Of a stretch of 17,719 nucleotides of DNA, positions 14,580 to 17,719 are shown piece by piece. The translations under genes and the position numbers were made by a program. The notes beneath the pieces are model-generated. The model searched no databases, was not told the origin of the DNA, and worked only from the letters and a program-made list of their open reading frames with translations. The DNA comes from Candidatus Woesearchaeota archaeon. GTDB lineage: Archaea > Nanobdellota > Nanobdellia > Woesearchaeales > ARS49. Positions within the stretch are counted from its first letter, which is position 1, and the number at the start of each line of letters is the position of its first letter. Location of the stretch: contig JAPLZR010000011.1 of assembly GCA_026394935.1 (NCBI GenBank), positions 1-17,719 of the forward strand, read 5' to 3'.

Positions 14580-16964
14580 ATGGTAGACAGATACGACCCG
14601 AAAACTGAAGAAGAGAAATGGATACAGTTTTGGGAAAAAGAAGGCATATACAAGTTCAACCCAGAAGCAAAAGGAGAAGTATACAGTGTAGACACACCGC
14701 CGCCAACAGTATCTGGCAAAATGCACATAGGACACGCCTTTTCTTACACTCAACAGGATATTCTGGTCCGCTACAAAAGACTCAGAGGATACAACATATT
14801 CTACCCCTGGGGAACAGACGACAACGGACTGCCAACAGAAAGACTAGTAGAAAAGCTCAAAGGAGTCAAAGCAAGCAAGATGGACAGACAAGAATTCATC
14901 AAACTATGCGAACAAACACTTGTAGAACTCATGCCAAAATTTACAGCAGACTGGAAAAGAATAGGAATGAGCTGCGACTTCAAAACAGCATACAGCACAA
15001 TCAACGAACACTGCAGAAGAATAAGCCAATGGAGCTTCCTCGACCTGAACAAAAAAGGAAGAGTATACAGAAAAGAAGCACCATCGTTATGGTGCCCGCT
15101 ATGCGAAACAGCCATATCACAAGTCGAATGCCAGGATGCAGAAAAAGACAGCACATTCAACGACGTTGTGTTCAAAGTTGATGGAAAAGACGTAATCATA
15201 GCAACAACAAGACCAGAACTACTGCCAGCATGCGTAGCAGTATTCGCACACCCAGCAGATGACAGGTACAAAAAACTGGTAGGCAAAAAAGCAAAAGTGC
15301 CATTATTCAATCACGAAGTCCAAATTCTTGCAGACGAAAGAGTAGACCCAACAAAAGGAACAGGAATAGTCATGTGCTGCACATTCGGAGACCAAACAGA
15401 CATAGCATGGTATCTCGCGTACAATCTGCAACTCAAAAACGCAATAGCAAAAAACGGCACAATGACAGAAACAGCAGGCAAGTACAACGGACTAAAAATA
15501 CACGATGCACGCAAGGCAATAATCTCAGACTTAAAGACAGCAGGACTATTAGTGGGACAAAAACCAATAAAACACGAAATCAAAGTCCACGAAAGATGCC
15601 AAACAGAAATAGAAATCATACAAAGCAAACAATGGTTCATACACTATCTTGATTTAAAAGAGAAAATGCTCGAATGGGGAGCACAACTCAACTGGTACCC
15701 GGACTTCATGAAACACCGCTATAATAATTGGGTAAAAGGACTACAATGGGACTGGTTAATATCAAGACAAAGATTCTTTGGAGTAGCGTTCCCAGTATGG
15801 TATTGCGCCAAATGTGACACGCCAATATTCGCAGACGAAAAAAAACTGCCAGTAGACCCGTTAAAAGACAAACCAACAGCCTGCCCAAAGTGCAAAAGCA
15901 CAGAATTCGTTCCAGAAAAAGACATACTCGACACCTGGGCAACAAGCAGCATGACACCACAACTGTCAACACAACTAGTCCCAGAAAAATACCGCTCAAA
16001 AATATTCCCAATGAGCCTAAGACCGCAAGCACACGAAATCATCAGTTTCTGGCTGTTCAATACGCTGGTGAAAAGCCAACTGCATTACGGAGTGAACCCG
16101 TGGAAAGACGTCGTACTGTCAGGATACGTAACAGACCCGCACGGCGAAAAAATGAGCAAAAGCAAAGGCAACATAATAGAACCACAAACAGTCCTTGCAA
16201 AATACTCAGCAGATGCTTTACGATACTGGGCAGGAGGAAGCAAACTCGGCGAGGATATCGCATATCAGGAGAAAGAGCTTGTTACAGGCGACAAATTCGT
16301 AACAAAACTATGGAACGCAGCAAAATTCAACCATTTAAACCTAACAGGATATGATTACAAAGGAACATCAACAGAAACAATCGACTTATGGATACACACG
16401 CGATTAGCAAAAACGATAAAAGAAGCAACAGAAGCATTCGACAAATACGAATACCACCAGGCAAAAGCAGCAATAGAAGCATTCTTCTGGAAAGACTTCT
16501 GCGACAACTATTTGGAGTTAATCAAGTCAAGAATATACGAGCCAAAAACAGAACAACACAAAAAAAGCGCACAACACGCACTCTACACCTGCCTGTCAGC
16601 TATAGTGAGAATGATGGCACCATTCACGCCATTTATAACAGAAGAAGTCTATCACCTTTACCTGAAAGAACACGAGAAAATCCAAAGCGTGCACATGACA
16701 AAATGGCCGGAAATGCCGGCTGTGAACGAAAAAGCAGAACAAGCAGGAAATATAGCAGTAGCAGTACTTTCTGCAGTCAGAAAGAAAAAATCAGAAATGA
16801 AAACATCCATGAAAACACCAGTAAAAAGATTGGTAATTGAGACAAAGATTGATATTTCCGGAGTACTTGACGATTTAAAAGCAACAACAGCAGCAGAGAA
16901 GATTGAGATTGGAAAGGGAACGGAAGAGATAACGCCGGATGTCAGAATCACTGTAGAATTCTAG
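14580..16964 (+). CDS. valS: Valyl-tRNA synthetase
   Basis: A 794-residue class I synthetase that charges tRNA-Val and edits mischarged threonine. The N-terminus YDPKTEEEKWIQFWEKEGIY is followed by PPPTVSGKMHIGH (40-52) with the HIGH motif at 49-52, then YPWGTDDNGLPTERLVEK, which marks ValRS rather than IleRS or LeuRS. The editing domain includes TTRPELLPACVAVFAHP and DERVDPTKGTGIVMCCTFGD. Cysteine pairs in LWCPLCE, WYCAKCD and ACPKCKS look like zinc sites, as in archaeal ValRS. GEKMSKSKGN near residue 523 is the KMSKS loop. The C-terminus is short and lacks the long coiled coil of many bacterial enzymes. The start is supported by the TATA-like box at 14550-14557. Its TAG stop opens the third intergenic repeat. 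Confidence 0.96.
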   Translation: MVDRYDPKTEEEKWIQFWEKEGIYKFNPEAKGEVYSVDTPPPTVSGKMHIGHAFSYTQQDILVRYKRLRGYNIFYPWGTDDNGLPTERLVEKLKGVKASKMDRQEFIKLCEQTLVELMPKFTADWKRIGMSCDFKTAYSTINEHCRRISQWSFLDLNKKGRVYRKEAPSLWCPLCETAISQVECQDAEKDSTFNDVVFKVDGKDVIIATTRPELLPACVAVFAHPADDRYKKLVGKKAKVPLFNHEVQILADERVDPTKGTGIVMCCTFGDQTDIAWYLAYNLQLKNAIAKNGTMTETAGKYNGLKIHDARKAIISDLKTAGLLVGQKPIKHEIKVHERCQTEIEIIQSKQWFIHYLDLKEKMLEWGAQLNWYPDFMKHRYNNWVKGLQWDWLISRQRFFGVAFPVWYCAKCDTPIFADEKKLPVDPLKDKPTACPKCKSTEFVPEKDILDTWATSSMTPQLSTQLVPEKYRSKIFPMSLRPQAHEIISFWLFNTLVKSQLHYGVNPWKDVVLSGYVTDPHGEKMSKSKGNIIEPQTVLAKYSADALRYWAGGSKLGEDIAYQEKELVTGDKFVTKLWNAAKFNHLNLTGYDYKGTSTETIDLWIHTRLAKTIKEATEAFDKYEYHQAKAAIEAFFWKDFCDNYLELIKSRIYEPKTEQHKKSAQHALYTCLSAIVRMMAPFTPFITEEVYHLYLKEHEKIQSVHMTKWPEMPAVNEKAEQAGNIAVAVLSAVRKKKSEMKTSMKTPVKRLVIETKIDISGVLDDLKATTAAEKIEIGKGTEEITPDVRITVEF

Positions 16965-17021
16965 GCTTCGCATCATTAACGAGGGGTTTCAACCGCCAAC
17001 CCCTCGAGCTCCCCGCGGGCA
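16964..17021. repeat. GC-rich intergenic repeat element, copy 3
   Basis: GGCTTCGCATCATTAACGAG at 16964-16983 differs by one base from copy 1. It runs into a perfect 8-bp hairpin (GAGGGGTT 16981-16988 / AACCCCTC 16998-17005) with loop TCAACCGCC, then a GC-rich CTCCCCGCGGGCAC segment. It fills the whole gap between the convergent valS and 17022 genes. Confidence 0.65.
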
Positions 17022-17414
17022 CTAATCAAACTTTGTAGAAAACCCAACAATCTTCTTTTCCAAGTCAAAATAACTCAGGTTAGCAAGCTTGCCAGAACGA
17101 ATACGCTCCCTCGCTTGAGCAAGAAACCTGGAAAGCTTTTCCTGCAAAATATCCTCTTCCTGCCTGAAGCGCAGAATAAGCGTGTTAGCCAAAGGATGGT
17201 CATCAAGACTAGACTCCTTATGCAGTTCCTTCAACTTAGACCTAATCTCAGACAGCATTCCAGCAGACTGAACAACAGGGTCAGTAATAGAGAACTGCCT
17301 GACAATAGCTTTTTCCTTCCCGTCATCAAACAAAATCCTCACCTTAACCTGGTCAAGCTGAGAGTAATAATCCACAATATCCGCCTTCTTAAAGGAAACG
17401 TCAACGGCTTTCAT
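17022..17414 (-). CDS. Uncharacterised 130-residue protein
   Basis: I do not recognise this protein. Residues 1-50 look like a small beta-rich unit (MKAVDVSFKKADIVDYY, then VKVRILFDDGKEKAIVRQF), and residues 55-115 are strongly helical and charged (LSEIRSKLKELHKESSLDD and EEDILQEKLSRFLAQARERI). There is no signal peptide, membrane segment, cysteine cluster or known catalytic motif, so it is probably cytoplasmic. It is likely a real gene: it has a good TATA box at 17438-17445, about 28 nt before the ATG at 17412-17414, normal amino-acid composition, and it fills the gap between valS and rfcL exactly. It shares a 79-bp divergent promoter region with rfcL, which hints at co-expression with replication but does not prove it. 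Confidence 0.7.
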   Translation of the reverse strand: MKAVDVSFKKADIVDYYSQLDQVKVRILFDDGKEKAIVRQFSITDPVVQSAGMLSEIRSKLKELHKESSLDDHPLANTLILRFRQEEDILQEKLSRFLAQARERIRSGKLANLSYFDLEKKIVGFSTKFD

Positions 17415-17437
17415 AGATTACAAATCGAATGATTTTC

Positions 17438-17445
17438 TATATAAA
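17438..17445 (-). promoter_or_regulatory. TATA box of the 130-residue protein gene
   Basis: Minus-strand TTTATATA, a consensus-quality archaeal box, centred about 28 nt before the ATG at 17414. It is the main evidence that this otherwise unrecognised reading frame is expressed. Confidence 0.65.
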
Positions 17446-17464
17446 TGTTGCTGAACATAAAAAC

Positions 17465-17471
17465 TTAATAA
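17465..17471 (+). promoter_or_regulatory. TATA-like box of rfcL
   Basis: CTTAATAAG, with core TTAATAA, is centred about 26 nt before the ATG at 17494. It is weaker than the other boxes in the window, but the spacing is the same. Confidence 0.45.
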
Positions 17472-17493
17472 GACCAAATACAACCAAAACACC

Positions 17494-17719
17494 ATGTGGG
17501 TACACAAGCACAAACCAGAACTAGAACACATACCGCACGATGTAAAGCAGATACAAGACTTTGTAACAAACTACAGCAAACAAAAAAAGAAAGCACTGCT
17601 ATTGCACGGGCCAACAGGCACAGGAAAAACAGCAGCAATACACGCACTAGCAAGAAAGCTCGGACTTGAGCTGATAGAAGTAAACGCGTCAGACCACAGA
17701 AACGCAGCTGAAATAAACG
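17494..17719 (+). CDS. rfcL: Replication factor C large subunit, N-terminal part (partial)
   Basis: The first 75 codons of a gene that runs past the right edge. It begins MWVHKHKPELEHIPHD, the RFC 'W..KyrP' start, followed by ALLLHGPTGTGKTAAIHALARKLG with Walker A GPTGTGKT at residues 39-46, and ELIEVNASDHRN at 59-70, the NASD.R phrase of clamp loaders. Archaeal RFC-L, with the small subunit, opens and loads the PCNA clamp onto primed DNA. The 'KKKALLLHGP' lead-in and E-V-N-A-S-D-x-R segment fit the large rather than the small subunit, which usually has a longer run of residues before Walker A, though the missing C-terminus prevents certainty. The ATG at 17494 fits a TATA-like box at 17465-17471. 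Confidence 0.88.
   Translation, partial: MWVHKHKPELEHIPHDVKQIQDFVTNYSKQKKKALLLHGPTGTGKTAAIHALARKLGLELIEVNASDHRNAAEIN

Overview
The window is archaeal chromosome. It carries the tail of an archaeal-type ribosomal protein uS2, RadB, an archaeal MBF1 homologue, archaeal-type ValS with zinc clusters, a NOL1/NOP2/Sun methyltransferase paired with a separate PUA-domain protein, and the start of the large clamp-loader subunit RFC-L. Promoters look archaeal: TATA-like boxes lie about 26-28 nt before the start codons, which implies leaderless mRNAs. DNA is AT-rich, genes are tightly packed, and many overlap as ATGA or tail-to-tail. A small-genome archaeon of the DPANN kind is my best guess, because the membrane-anchored thioredoxin-fold family and the short winged-helix regulator look familiar from those groups. 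Lineage is an inference from memory, not shown by a marker gene.

Layout. (1) 1-829: end of rpsB (+) and radB (-), tail to tail with one base between them. (2) 891-7779: five-gene + strand operon in which every junction overlaps. It encodes two STT3-like GT-C membrane proteins, two paralogous single-pass proteins with a cysteine-less thioredoxin-like domain (the second carrying a long sequon-rich extension), and a GT39/PMT-like glycosyltransferase. This is the most interesting part: it looks like a surface glycosylation system with a thioredoxin-fold partner. (3) 7769-8224 (-): MBF1, overlapping the operon end by 11 bp. (4) 8375-11254: two-gene ABC-2 exporter with a large coiled-coil external domain, flanked on both sides by GC-rich structured non-coding DNA. 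(5) 11439-14177: cysS, Sun-family methyltransferase and PUA protein, an overlapping translation/RNA-modification operon. (6) 14174-14494 (-): winged-helix regulator, divergent from valS. (7) 14580-16964: valS. (8) 17022-17414 (-): unknown small protein, divergent from rfcL, which starts at 17494 and runs off the window.

Three intergenic gaps (8271, 11254, 16964) start with a related sequence, GGCTWCGCATCATTAACGAG or a diverged form, followed by a GC-rich hairpin. The 11255-11400 gap also holds a 15-position near-perfect hairpin and a 13-bp GAAA-capped hairpin followed by six T residues, which is an intrinsic-terminator shape. These are the only clear non-coding structures seen. I found no tRNA, rRNA, CRISPR array or transposase.
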